Of a stretch of DNA of 36,196 nucleotides, positions 25,848 through 34,840 are shown one piece after another (within the stretch, counting starts at the first letter, position 1; the number at the start of each line of letters is the position of its first letter). Origin of the DNA: Mariprofundaceae bacterium (GTDB taxonomy: Bacteria > Pseudomonadota > Zetaproteobacteria > Mariprofundales > Mariprofundaceae); NCBI GenBank assembly GCA_027018935.1, contig JALUXZ010000222.1, positions 1-36,196 of the forward strand, given 5' to 3'. The position numbers were made by a program, and so were the translations under genes. The notes under the pieces are model-generated. The model was not told the origin of the DNA. It saw nothing but the letters and a program-made list of their open reading frames with translations, and searched no databases.

Positions 25848-27227
25848 TCAAAAAAATTCCAGACCGACTTCAAAAAGTTTCTCAACCTCACGCAAAGCCG
25901 TACCCTGTGTAATCAATAAAACATGGTCATTGGGTTCAACTCTCGAATCACCATCAGGAATAATGACCTCATCACCACGGATAATTGCGCCAATCACTGT
26001 GTTTTCAGGCAGTTCTAACTCACTTAATGGTGTATCCAAAATTGCCGATGTTTTAAGAGCCTCTGCCTCTAACACCTCCAGCGTACCATCGCCCAATGAA
26101 GAAAGTCCAAAAATTCGCCCTTTACGCACATGGCGCAAAATAGCTGATGCCGTGGTCAAACGTGGTGAGACAGTAATTTCCAAACCCATTTCACGCATTA
26201 AATCACTATAAATAGCGCGGTTTACCAGCGTTACAATATGAGGAACTTTATACTTCTTGGCTATCAAACTACCCAAAATATTGGTTTCATCATCATTGGT
26301 AAGGGCAAGAAAATCATCAATGGTATCAATCGCTTCCTCTTCAAGAAGCTGCCTATCCAGAGCATCACCATGAATAACAACCGTACGATCCAAATGCTCT
26401 GCCAACCATTCCGCACGCATAGGGTTATGTTCAATTAATTTCACCGACGCACCAAGTTTCTCTAATTCTTGCGCAACAATATAACCTACATGTCCACCAC
26501 CCACGATCAGCACATTACGTTGTGAACTTCTTTTTTCCTCGCCACCCTCCGTACCCAGACACTCCAGCAGACGACCCACTTCATGACCTGCCACTGCCAA
26601 ATAAATACTATCACCCGCCAATAATACTGTTTCAGGCTTAGGAACACGCCATAAACGATTATGCTCGTGTGCCACAACATAGGTTCGCAAATCACCCAGC
26701 ACTTCATGCAATTCGCTTAATGCTACACCTGCCAAATGCCCTTTGGGAGCAATACGCATACCCAGTAATTGTACTTTACCCCCCGCAAATTCTTGTGCAT
26801 CCACTGCCGAGCTGATTTGAAAACGTTTCACAATCGATTTCGCAGCCTCATTTTCAGGTGAAATAATCAAGTCAATCGGCAGCTCATCCCTACCAAATAA
26901 TTTGGGATGGTTTACATAATCTGTTTCACGAATACGAGCCATTTTGGTTGTTACTTTAAATAAGGAGTGAGCGACCTGGCATGCCAACATATTGGTCTCA
27001 TCATTGGTCGTCGCAGCGATTAAAAGCTCCGCATTTTCAGCGCCAGCTTGCGCGAGCGTGCTTGGATGTGTGGCATAGCCAAGAATGGTTTTTACATCCA
27101 TGGTATCTGCGACTCGCTGCAAACGTGCGGCATCATTATCAATCACCGAAACATTATTGCCTTCGGATGCCAAACGTTGTGCAATATGAAAGCCCACCTC
27201 TCCTGCACCTAAAATTAAAACATTCAT
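25848..27227 (-). CDS. trkA: Trk system potassium uptake protein TrkA
   Basis: A 459-residue cytoplasmic regulator of TrkH. Two tandem RCK units are visible, each with a Rossmann dinucleotide-binding motif (ILGAGEVGFHIAQRL at the start and IVGGGHVGYIVAQEL at about 235) and a TrkA-C domain (GMRIAPKGHLAGVALSEL and LDTPLSELELPENTVIGAIIRGDEVIIP). Its ATG overlaps the ntrX stop as ATGA, so it is translationally coupled to the two-component system. Confidence 0.96.
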   Translation of the reverse strand: MNVLILGAGEVGFHIAQRLASEGNNVSVIDNDAARLQRVADTMDVKTILGYATHPSTLAQAGAENAELLIAATTNDETNMLACQVAHSLFKVTTKMARIRETDYVNHPKLFGRDELPIDLIISPENEAAKSIVKRFQISSAVDAQEFAGGKVQLLGMRIAPKGHLAGVALSELHEVLGDLRTYVVAHEHNRLWRVPKPETVLLAGDSIYLAVAGHEVGRLLECLGTEGGEEKRSSQRNVLIVGGGHVGYIVAQELEKLGASVKLIEHNPMRAEWLAEHLDRTVVIHGDALDRQLLEEEAIDTIDDFLALTNDDETNILGSLIAKKYKVPHIVTLVNRAIYSDLMREMGLEITVSPRLTTASAILRHVRKGRIFGLSSLGDGTLEVLEAEALKTSAILDTPLSELELPENTVIGAIIRGDEVIIPDGDSRVEPNDHVLLITQGTALREVEKLFEVGLEFF

Positions 27228-28609
27228 TGTTCTTTCTCCGTTTGAGTCAGTGAGAAGTGTTTTATCTTACGGTGTAACTGGCTCCGTTCCATGCCAATAT
27301 CTGCGGCGGTATGACTAATATTCCAGTCATGTTTATCGAGGTGGTGTAACAAATAACCACGTTCAAATCGCTCTCTCGCATAATTAAAATTATGTTGCGA
27401 ATCATCCTCAACCACAGTGCTTTCTTTGCTGCTTACCTGCTTGGTAGTATCCAGTGGCGGCATACTATCTGCAGTAATCACTTCGCCAGGCTGTAGGATG
27501 TGGCAACGTTCAATGTAATTGCGCAACTCTCGCACATTTCCTGCCCATGAATAATTCGCCATCGCTGCTTGTGCAGATTCGGCGAATTGCACGGCATCTC
27601 CACCCAAAAGAGCCGCCTGTTCCGTTACAAGTGTCTCGATTAATAACGGCAAATCTTCTATGCGATCACGTAAACTTGGTAGCTGGATGGTAATCACATT
27701 TAATCGGTAGTAAAAATCCTCACGCAACATACCCTGCTGTAACATTGCCTCAGGGTTTGATGATGTTGCCCCTAAAATTCGTACATTGGCAGGCATATTG
27801 GCGGGATTACCCAAACGTTGAATACGTCGCTCTTGCATAGCTCGAAGAATCTTGGCTTGCGCACTAAGGCTGAGCTCACCAATTTCATCCAAAAACAAGC
27901 TACCCCCATGCGCTGCTTCAAAGCGCCCTCGCTGCGTATGCAATGCACCTGGAAACGCTCCTTTTTCATGCCCAAACAATTCAGAATCCATTTTTCCGTC
28001 AGGAATACTGGCAATATTAACATCCATAAACGGTGCGCCTGCGCGCTTGGATTGCTGATGCAACATACGAGCAGCAACAGCCTTCCCTGTTCCATGCTCA
28101 CCCAATAATAATACAGGGGTGTCCGTCATTGCCACTCGCTGAATAAGTGCCCTTACCTTGCCAATGGCCTCACTATCACCCATCAACTCATGCCGTGATT
28201 GTTGTTGTATATTTTGTTTAAGTTCCGTATTTTCACGGGTTAATTTTCGTTTTTCGAGTGCATTACGCACAAGCACAAGTAGCTTTTCAGAAGACAATGG
28301 TTTTTCAACAAAATCAAATGCACCCTGACGTGTCGCCCGTACAGCCGTATCAATAGTTGCATGACCCGACATAATAATAATGGGCAATTCATCATCCAAT
28401 TGATGCAAACGCAGCATGGTTTCCAAACCATCAATACCAGGCATCCAAATATCCAATAACACGCAATCTACAGGTTGCTTACGAAAGCGTGCTACAGCCT
28501 CTTCACCCGATGGAGCCAAACTTACGAGATAATCCTCATCTTCAAACAGCCCTTGCAAAGACTCACGTATAGCCTGTTCATCATCGACAATCATAATACG
28601 CGCGCTCAT
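27224..28609 (-). CDS. ntrX: NtrX-type response regulator with altered GAFTGA loop
   Basis: A 461-residue response regulator, partner of NtrY. The receiver has VDDEQ, phospho-acceptor Asp53 in VLLDIWMPG and Lys103 in VEKPL. The AAA+ domain has Walker A GEHGTGKAVAA and Walker B SLFLDEIGE. The sigma54-contact loop reads GAFPGA (217-222) in place of GAFTGA, and nearby positions are also unusual (VNIASIPDGKMDSELFG). The C-terminal Fis-type helix-turn-helix (NISHTAADIGMERSQLHRKIK) is characteristic of NtrX. The start is MSARIMIVDD at 28609, with GGAGG upstream and an ATGA overlap with the ntrY stop; the track's 21 extra residues lie in ntrY. Confidence 0.93.
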   Translation of the reverse strand: MSARIMIVDDEQAIRESLQGLFEDEDYLVSLAPSGEEAVARFRKQPVDCVLLDIWMPGIDGLETMLRLHQLDDELPIIIMSGHATIDTAVRATRQGAFDFVEKPLSSEKLLVLVRNALEKRKLTRENTELKQNIQQQSRHELMGDSEAIGKVRALIQRVAMTDTPVLLLGEHGTGKAVAARMLHQQSKRAGAPFMDVNIASIPDGKMDSELFGHEKGAFPGALHTQRGRFEAAHGGSLFLDEIGELSLSAQAKILRAMQERRIQRLGNPANMPANVRILGATSSNPEAMLQQGMLREDFYYRLNVITIQLPSLRDRIEDLPLLIETLVTEQAALLGGDAVQFAESAQAAMANYSWAGNVRELRNYIERCHILQPGEVITADSMPPLDTTKQVSSKESTVVEDDSQHNFNYARERFERGYLLHHLDKHDWNISHTAADIGMERSQLHRKIKHFSLTQTEKEQ

Positions 28610-30786
28610 GTGTCCTCCAAGCTCTGCTTCGTAGATTTTACTTCTGGTTCTTGTATTGGCAATGCCAAACAAAAATGTGTCGGATTCTCATTTGATAGCA
28701 ACAATAAATCTCCACCATGCTCATCAGCAATGCGTTTAGCGATCGATAACCCCAAACCAGAGCCTGTCGATTTTGTTGAGTAATAAGCTTCAAATAAATG
28801 CGGGCGTACTGATTCGGGGATGCCATCACCATCATCTTCAATATGAAAACGAACCATCTCATTATCACTAGAAAGATATAAGCGAATATGTTTTTTTCCA
28901 TCTTCCGTCGCAGCCAAGGCATTTTCCATTAAATTAATAAGAATTTGACGCACTTGATCGGCATCACAATAACATGACAAATCCGGCGGCATATCTGCAA
29001 CACGCACCCGCGAATAAGCGCTGTATAAATCACGTAGCTCCTGCACAAAGGTCGCACATTTCACCTGCTTACAATGTGGTTTTGGCAAACGTGCCAGTGT
29101 TGAAAAATCAGCAATCAGACGTTGCAAACGCTCAACCTGTGCAATAATTGCATGGGTACAGCTATCAAACACATCATGATCATCTACCTGTTGACGAAAA
29201 CGTCGCTGCAAACGCTCTGCTGCCAACTTAATCGGTGTCAGCGGGTTTTTAATCTCATGTGCCAAACGTTGCGCGACTTCAGACCAAGCCCGATGGCGTT
29301 GCGCCTCTGCCAATTGACTCACATCATCCAGCAACAGTAAATAACCAGAAAAACCTGATAACCCCGATGCATTCAAACGCGCGCCACGCGCTAAAAGATG
29401 GCGTTTTTCACCCTGAATCACGACTTCTAACTCGCGCTGTAGCGTTTCATTCTGCTGATGGCTCAATTCATCATAAAACTCATGCACCAAATGCAATTTT
29501 CCTCTGCTTAAATCAGAAAAATTACGCCCACTCACCCAATCACTGGGCTGCAACACAAGCAGTTGACGCAACGATTGATTGATAAGGCGAATTTCTCCAC
29601 GTTCATTGAGCAATAACACGCCACTTTGCAGATTGGCAAGTAGGGTTTCCAGCACATATTGTCGCTGGCGACTACTGGTTAAAGCATCACTTAAGTCCAA
29701 CTGGGCTTTCTCAGTGGCTTCTATATTCTGCTTCATATGTAGAGCCATACGGTTAAATGAATGCACCAAATCACCCAACTCATCATCCGATGTGTTTGGA
29801 ATCGACACATCAAGATCGCCATCTGTCACCTTCTTCAAGGCATGTGCCAATTGCCCAACAGGGCTGGTTAAACGCCTTGAAAAGACCACCGCAACCAAAC
29901 CTACAACCAAAACAATCAACAAGGTGATAAAAAGCATGGCATGGGTAAATATATCACGAATGGATTGACGGTGCCTTTCCAGTTCTTTGTAGGTTCGATA
30001 ATCTGATTCCACAGCCCTTGCATGTTGAATCAACCCCTCAGGCAATACTGTTTTTACCTTGAGTAAGGCAACAATGCGCTGTTGAATCACCACAGGGGCA
30101 TAAGCAGCCAGCATTTCTTCATTTTTTACATTCAACAGCTCACTGCTTACCCTTCCCATGGTTAAACTAATCAAGGCCTGTTCACTAAAAGCTTCGGGTT
30201 TAAAATCAGATAACCCTTCCGATTGCACCGCTGCAAGCAAGCGTTGATTGCGATCATAAAGCTGAATACTCTGCCAGCCCTCTCGCTGTAGAATTTCAAT
30301 CATGCGACTGTTTAAATTTCTGTAACTCGCAGGAAAACTGGCAATATCGGATAACAACCCATCATCATTCGCGTAGAGGGCAAGATTGTGCCGCATATCT
30401 TGATCAATTCGACCATAAAACCCTTGCGCCAAACTTAAAGCTCTATCCAACAAGGTATCAACACGCACATCAAACCAAACATCCATACCCTTTTCAACCA
30501 TTTGATTGGCAGCAAACTGCAGCGTTCCTGCAGGTATCAGCAACATGCCCACGGCACCAATCACTAGCTTGGCTCGCAATCGCGAACCTGGGCGGGGTGC
30601 TTTTTTTTGTAGAAACAAGCGCATGCCATATAAAAACAACACCATCGACAGCAAAAATAACAGGCTAATATTCACCCATACCACCACTTGCAAATCAGGT
30701 GTCGTATGACTTGGCCACAACCACACAATCACCGACCACAGTGCCGCCGACAATAATAATGGCAAAATCTTCAGCCATAGACTCAT
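28606..30786 (-). CDS. ntrY: NtrY-type sensor histidine kinase
   Basis: A 726-residue membrane kinase. Three N-terminal membrane helices (about 5-24, 33-53, 73-93), a periplasmic region, a fourth helix (281-302), HAMP (LTSPVGQLAHALKKVTDGDLDVSIP) and a PAS-like segment (ANLQSGVLLLNERGEIRLINQSL) precede the kinase core. The phosphoacceptor box is VAQRLAHEIKNPLTPIKLAAERL with His510, and the ATPase has NLMENALAATE and GSGLGLSIAKRI. It starts at ATG 30786 (MSLWLKIL), overlapping the upstream stop as ATGA, not at the track's 30843. NtrYX systems are known to respond to nitrogen, redox or envelope signals depending on species. Confidence 0.94.
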   Translation of the reverse strand: MSLWLKILPLLLSAALWSVIVWLWPSHTTPDLQVVVWVNISLLFLLSMVLFLYGMRLFLQKKAPRPGSRLRAKLVIGAVGMLLIPAGTLQFAANQMVEKGMDVWFDVRVDTLLDRALSLAQGFYGRIDQDMRHNLALYANDDGLLSDIASFPASYRNLNSRMIEILQREGWQSIQLYDRNQRLLAAVQSEGLSDFKPEAFSEQALISLTMGRVSSELLNVKNEEMLAAYAPVVIQQRIVALLKVKTVLPEGLIQHARAVESDYRTYKELERHRQSIRDIFTHAMLFITLLIVLVVGLVAVVFSRRLTSPVGQLAHALKKVTDGDLDVSIPNTSDDELGDLVHSFNRMALHMKQNIEATEKAQLDLSDALTSSRQRQYVLETLLANLQSGVLLLNERGEIRLINQSLRQLLVLQPSDWVSGRNFSDLSRGKLHLVHEFYDELSHQQNETLQRELEVVIQGEKRHLLARGARLNASGLSGFSGYLLLLDDVSQLAEAQRHRAWSEVAQRLAHEIKNPLTPIKLAAERLQRRFRQQVDDHDVFDSCTHAIIAQVERLQRLIADFSTLARLPKPHCKQVKCATFVQELRDLYSAYSRVRVADMPPDLSCYCDADQVRQILINLMENALAATEDGKKHIRLYLSSDNEMVRFHIEDDGDGIPESVRPHLFEAYYSTKSTGSGLGLSIAKRIADEHGGDLLLLSNENPTHFCLALPIQEPEVKSTKQSLEDT

Positions 30787-31352
30787 GGTAAAGTGAAACT
30801 TCCTATAGCAACCGTTTTCCCAAGCTTCGTCACAGCATTCCACCAGTGCTCACTGACTTCGCCTTCTTCGATATACAGCCTTACTTTGAGGGTATAATTT
30901 GCCCCTGACTGCAACAAGCTTTTATCAATAATGGGGAAGTTTTTTAAGCTGGATAAAAATGCAATCGCCTTATGCTCCGACAATGTTGCACTGGTAATGC
31001 CGCTATTACTGTCTTTCAACAACCACTGTCGAGATACCAAATCAGGCACAACTTGGCGGCTAATCTGTACGCTAGCAATACTTTTATTGAGCCAATAATC
31101 TCGATTCTCCTCGATGAGAATCTCCCATGAATATGTCATCAGGCTTCCCTCTTTAAGGGCAAGCTTCAATCTTTCAACGCCTATTTCAGAAGCAATATCA
31201 CAATAAATCACTGGCTGACTTGTATCAATTTTAACATCTGCCAACTCTTCACTATAGCCATAACTTGCATATAAAAAAAACATGCCAAACAGGCCAAGCT
31301 TGCACAGCCAGTCACACAACTTCGCACATATTTTTTTCTGCCTAAGGAACAT
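30783..31352 (-). CDS. DUF4390-family exported protein
   Basis: A 189-residue protein with an N-terminal signal peptide (CKLGLFGMFFLYASYGYS) and a predicted periplasmic domain of mostly beta structure. Its sequence and position immediately before ntrY match DUF4390 proteins, which in Betaproteobacteria and relatives sit between rsmB and ntrYX. The function is not established; linkage suggests it may modulate or sense for NtrY in the periplasm, which is inference. rsmB, its usual upstream neighbour, is missing: the divergent gene here is uup. The 66 bases between the two starts must hold both promoters. Confidence 0.8.
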   Translation of the reverse strand: MFLRQKKICAKLCDWLCKLGLFGMFFLYASYGYSEELADVKIDTSQPVIYCDIASEIGVERLKLALKEGSLMTYSWEILIEENRDYWLNKSIASVQISRQVVPDLVSRQWLLKDSNSGITSATLSEHKAIAFLSSLKNFPIIDKSLLQSGANYTLKVRLYIEEGEVSEHWWNAVTKLGKTVAIGSFTLP

Positions 31353-31418
31353 TACCCAAACCTACAATAAAAAAGTGATGGGTAGAAGTATGTCACCTAT
31401 CAAGGTTAGTATTTGCCC

Positions 31419-33362
31419 ATGCCCATCATAACCTTAAACCACCTTGAGAAAGCCTTCGGCTCGCAAGTTCTGCTCGACAATGTTAGTTTGAATATTGCTA
31501 AAGGCGTACGCATCGGGCTTATTGGCCGCAATGGTGAAGGCAAATCAACACTACTTAAAATTATGGCAGGCTTGATTGATAGCGATAGTGGCAGCATCAC
31601 ACTGCGCAATGGTGCAAGCATTGCCTACTTACCTCAGGCTCCCCATTATGATGCAGGGCAAAGCGTTTTCCATGTCGTTGCAGATGGTTTGGGGAGTGTT
31701 GCAGCACTACTTGAGGATTATCAAACAGCATTACAAACATTGCAGCATGACAGCTCCGATGCGGCTCTCAAGCACGTGGATAAACTACAAGCCCAACTGG
31801 AGCATGCAGGAGCATGGCAATTACATGCCCGCATTGAAATGGCAATCTCAAAACTAAGCTTGGATCCACAGCGTGATGTCAAAGAGTTGTCAGGCGGCTG
31901 GTTGCGGCGTGTTGCTTTGGCTAGAGCAGTGGTTTCCAACCCTGATGTTTTACTACTTGATGAGCCAACCAACCATTTGGATGTCGCATCCATTGAGTGG
32001 TTAGAGGATTTTGTCGCCGATTTCCCTGGCTCTGTATTATTTATTACCCATGACAGATATTTCCTTGATGCAGTGGCAGAAGAAATCATTGAGCTGGATC
32101 GCGGGCACTTAACCCACTTCCCCTACTCCTATGCCGAATATCTGGAAAAAAAGGCAGAGATGCTGGCAATTGAAGAAAGTAAAAACCGAAAATTCGACAC
32201 CGTGTTAGCGGAAGAAGAGCGCTGGATTCGCCGTGGCATCCCCGCTCGTCGCACACGCAATGAAGGGCGCGTACGTGCCTTGGAAGATTTACGCAAACAA
32301 CGGGCTGCCCGTCGGATGCGTGGTGGCGATGTCGATTTACGCGTGGCTTGCGGCATTAAATCAGGAAAAATGCTTATGGAGGCAGTCGAGTTATCACATA
32401 GCTTTACACGCCCTAATGGTGAAAAAATTATCATTGCCAATCACTTCGAGCATAAAATCATGGCGGGCGACCGTGTTGGCTTGATTGGGCCCAATGGCGT
32501 GGGAAAAACCACCTTGCTGAAAATTTTACTGGGCGAAATAACACCTGAAAACGGCAGAGTTCGACATGGTGTGCGTCTCGCTCCTGCATTTTTAACGCAA
32601 ATGCGTGATTTGGACGATAGCACGAAATTAAAAGATGTACTGCTGCCACAAGGTGGCAACTATGTGCATATTGGTGGGCATGAGCCCCGCCATATTGTCA
32701 CTTATATGCAAGATTTTCTCTTTGACAAGGAGCGACTCAATGCCCGTGTTGCAGCACTGTCAGGCGGTGAGCGTGGTCGTTTATTATTGGCAAAATTACT
32801 ACTTGAGCCCGCCAATGTCTTGATTCTTGATGAACCAACCAATGATTTGGACATCGGTACACTCGCTGTATTGGAGCAAGCCCTAGCAAAATATGATGGT
32901 ACGGTCATTGTAGTGAGTCATGACCGCGCATTTATGGATCGTGTGGCTTCACGCGTTTTGGCATTTGAAGGTCATGGTGAAATTATTCCTATTGAAGGTG
33001 GTTATTCAGATTATCAGGCATGGAAACAACGTCGTTTGGACATTGAAAAAGAAAGAAACATTGAAAAAAGCACAAAAAAACAAGAAACCACATCAAAAAC
33101 ACCAAAAATATTAAAAAAACTTTCCTATAAAGAGCAAAAAGAGCTAGAAGAACTACCCTTGAACATTGAAAAAATGGAAGAAGAAAAAGCTGAAATAGAG
33201 GCGCGCTTTTGCAATCCTGATTATTTCACCAGTAATGCCGAAGCCTATCAAAAAGATCAGCAACGTTTATCCACATTGGACGATGCGCTACTCGATGCTT
33301 ATGCTCGCTGGGAAAGCTTAGAAGAAAAACAAAGCAACTTACAGGATAAGGATAAAGCATGA
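31419..33362 (+). CDS. uup: ABC-F family ATPase Uup
   Basis: Soluble double-ABC ATPase of the ABC-F group, linked to ribosome function and, for Uup, genome stability. The first cassette has GRNGEGKS, LSGGWLRRVALARA and LLLDEPTNHLD; the second has GPNGVGKT, LSGGERGRLLLAKLL and LILDEPTNDLD. A charged interdomain linker lies between about 235 and 310, and the C-terminal coiled coil (KKLSYKEQKELEELP, EEEKAEIEARF) is the Uup DNA-binding type. I start at ATG 31419 (MPIITLNHLEKAFG), giving 647 residues. The stop overlaps hsdM (ATGA). Confidence 0.93.
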   Translation: MPIITLNHLEKAFGSQVLLDNVSLNIAKGVRIGLIGRNGEGKSTLLKIMAGLIDSDSGSITLRNGASIAYLPQAPHYDAGQSVFHVVADGLGSVAALLEDYQTALQTLQHDSSDAALKHVDKLQAQLEHAGAWQLHARIEMAISKLSLDPQRDVKELSGGWLRRVALARAVVSNPDVLLLDEPTNHLDVASIEWLEDFVADFPGSVLFITHDRYFLDAVAEEIIELDRGHLTHFPYSYAEYLEKKAEMLAIEESKNRKFDTVLAEEERWIRRGIPARRTRNEGRVRALEDLRKQRAARRMRGGDVDLRVACGIKSGKMLMEAVELSHSFTRPNGEKIIIANHFEHKIMAGDRVGLIGPNGVGKTTLLKILLGEITPENGRVRHGVRLAPAFLTQMRDLDDSTKLKDVLLPQGGNYVHIGGHEPRHIVTYMQDFLFDKERLNARVAALSGGERGRLLLAKLLLEPANVLILDEPTNDLDIGTLAVLEQALAKYDGTVIVVSHDRAFMDRVASRVLAFEGHGEIIPIEGGYSDYQAWKQRRLDIEKERNIEKSTKKQETTSKTPKILKKLSYKEQKELEELPLNIEKMEEEKAEIEARFCNPDYFTSNAEAYQKDQQRLSTLDDALLDAYARWESLEEKQSNLQDKDKA

Positions 33363-34840
33363 TTACAGGTGAGTTGAAGAGTCAGGTGGATACAGTTTGG
33401 AATGCTTTTGCGACGGGCGGTATCAGTGATCCACTTACGGTGATTCAACAGTTTACCTTTTTATTGTTTCTGCGCCGCTTGGATGAAGCCCAGCTTTTGG
33501 AAGAAAAGAAGATGAACCTTATTGGTGGAAAAGTTTCCAATCCAACCTATCAACCCCAACATGCGTCTTTTCGTTGGCACAGCTTTAAACATAATGACCC
33601 TGAAACGATGTTTGACCTCTTCACCCAGCCTCAAGCCTCAGCAGATGGATTTACGGTCTTCACGCACATGATACAGGTTGGCAAAGCAGGCGGTGTGTTT
33701 GCCAAATATATGAAGGGTGCAACCTTTATGATTCCTACGCCTCGCTTGCTTGACCAAGTGGTGCAGATGATTGATAGCATTCAAATGGATGACCGCGACA
33801 CCAAAGGCGACCTGTACGAATATCTACTTTCTAAAATCGCTACGGCTGGTCGCAATGGTCAGTTTCGCACACCACGCCATATCATTCAGATGATGGTTGA
33901 GATGATGGAACCAACCCAAGAAGATACGATTTGTGACCCAGCATGTGGCACATCAGGTTTCTTGGTTGCCGCCGGGGAATATGTGCATGACCATTTCCCT
34001 GAATGGTTTCATCAAGAGGCATTTCGCAAGCACTACAATACGGACATGTTCACAGGCATCGAGTTTGATTCCAATATGTTGCGTATTGGTGCGATGAATT
34101 TGCAACTGCATGGCATCGAACACCCGCAACTGATTGGTCGTGATTCGTTGAGTGAAGCCAATGCAGACATGCGCGAACAATTCAGTCTGATTCTTGCCAA
34201 CCCACCCTTCAAAGGCTCGTTGGATTATGATGGTGTGGAAGCTTCGCTACTTAAAACCGTTAAAACTAAAAAGACCGAATTGCTGTTTTTAGCCTTGATG
34301 TTGCGTATGTTGAAAATGGGTGGTCGTTGTGCGGTGATTATTCCAGATGGTGTGCTGTTTGGCTCGTCCAATGCCCATAAGAAGTTAAGAGAGGAATTGG
34401 TGGCAGGGCAAAAGCTTGAAGCAGTGATTTCCATGCCCAGCGGCGTGTTCAAGCCGTATGCAGGGGTAAGCACGGCGATTCTTATTTTTACCAAGACCAA
34501 TAATGGCGGCACAGACAAGGTTTGGTTTTATGATATGCAAGCCGATGGCTATAGCCTTGACGATAAGCGCGCACCGATTGCCGAGAACAATATCCCCGAC
34601 ATTATCCAACGCTTCAAAGCGCGTGATGCCGAACACGAGCGCGCACGCACCGAGCCAAGCTTTCTTGTACCGATGGATGAAATCAAAGCCAATGATTGGG
34701 ATTTAAGCATTAACCGCTACAAAGAGATTGTGTATGAGGAAATCGAATACGATGCACCTGCGGACATCATCAAGCAGATTGAACAGCTTGATGGTGAACG
34801 CGTTGAGGCTTTAAAAGTACTAAAGGAACTATTGGCGTGA
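33359..34840 (+). CDS. hsdM: Type I restriction-modification DNA methyltransferase subunit HsdM
   Basis: N6-adenine methyltransferase subunit of a type I restriction-modification system. The N-terminal helical HsdM_N part (ITGELKSQVDTVWNAFATGGISDPLTVIQQFTFLLFLRRLDE) is followed by SAM-binding motif I CDPACGTSGFLVAAG (about 192-206) and catalytic motif IV NPPF (281-284). The length of 493 residues is normal. ATG 33359 overlaps the uup stop by four bases and AAGGATAAAGC supplies a ribosome binding site inside uup. The next gene, hsdS, starts at GTG across the hsdM stop. Confidence 0.97.
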   Translation: MITGELKSQVDTVWNAFATGGISDPLTVIQQFTFLLFLRRLDEAQLLEEKKMNLIGGKVSNPTYQPQHASFRWHSFKHNDPETMFDLFTQPQASADGFTVFTHMIQVGKAGGVFAKYMKGATFMIPTPRLLDQVVQMIDSIQMDDRDTKGDLYEYLLSKIATAGRNGQFRTPRHIIQMMVEMMEPTQEDTICDPACGTSGFLVAAGEYVHDHFPEWFHQEAFRKHYNTDMFTGIEFDSNMLRIGAMNLQLHGIEHPQLIGRDSLSEANADMREQFSLILANPPFKGSLDYDGVEASLLKTVKTKKTELLFLALMLRMLKMGGRCAVIIPDGVLFGSSNAHKKLREELVAGQKLEAVISMPSGVFKPYAGVSTAILIFTKTNNGGTDKVWFYDMQADGYSLDDKRAPIAENNIPDIIQRFKARDAEHERARTEPSFLVPMDEIKANDWDLSINRYKEIVYEEIEYDAPADIIKQIEQLDGERVEALKVLKELLA

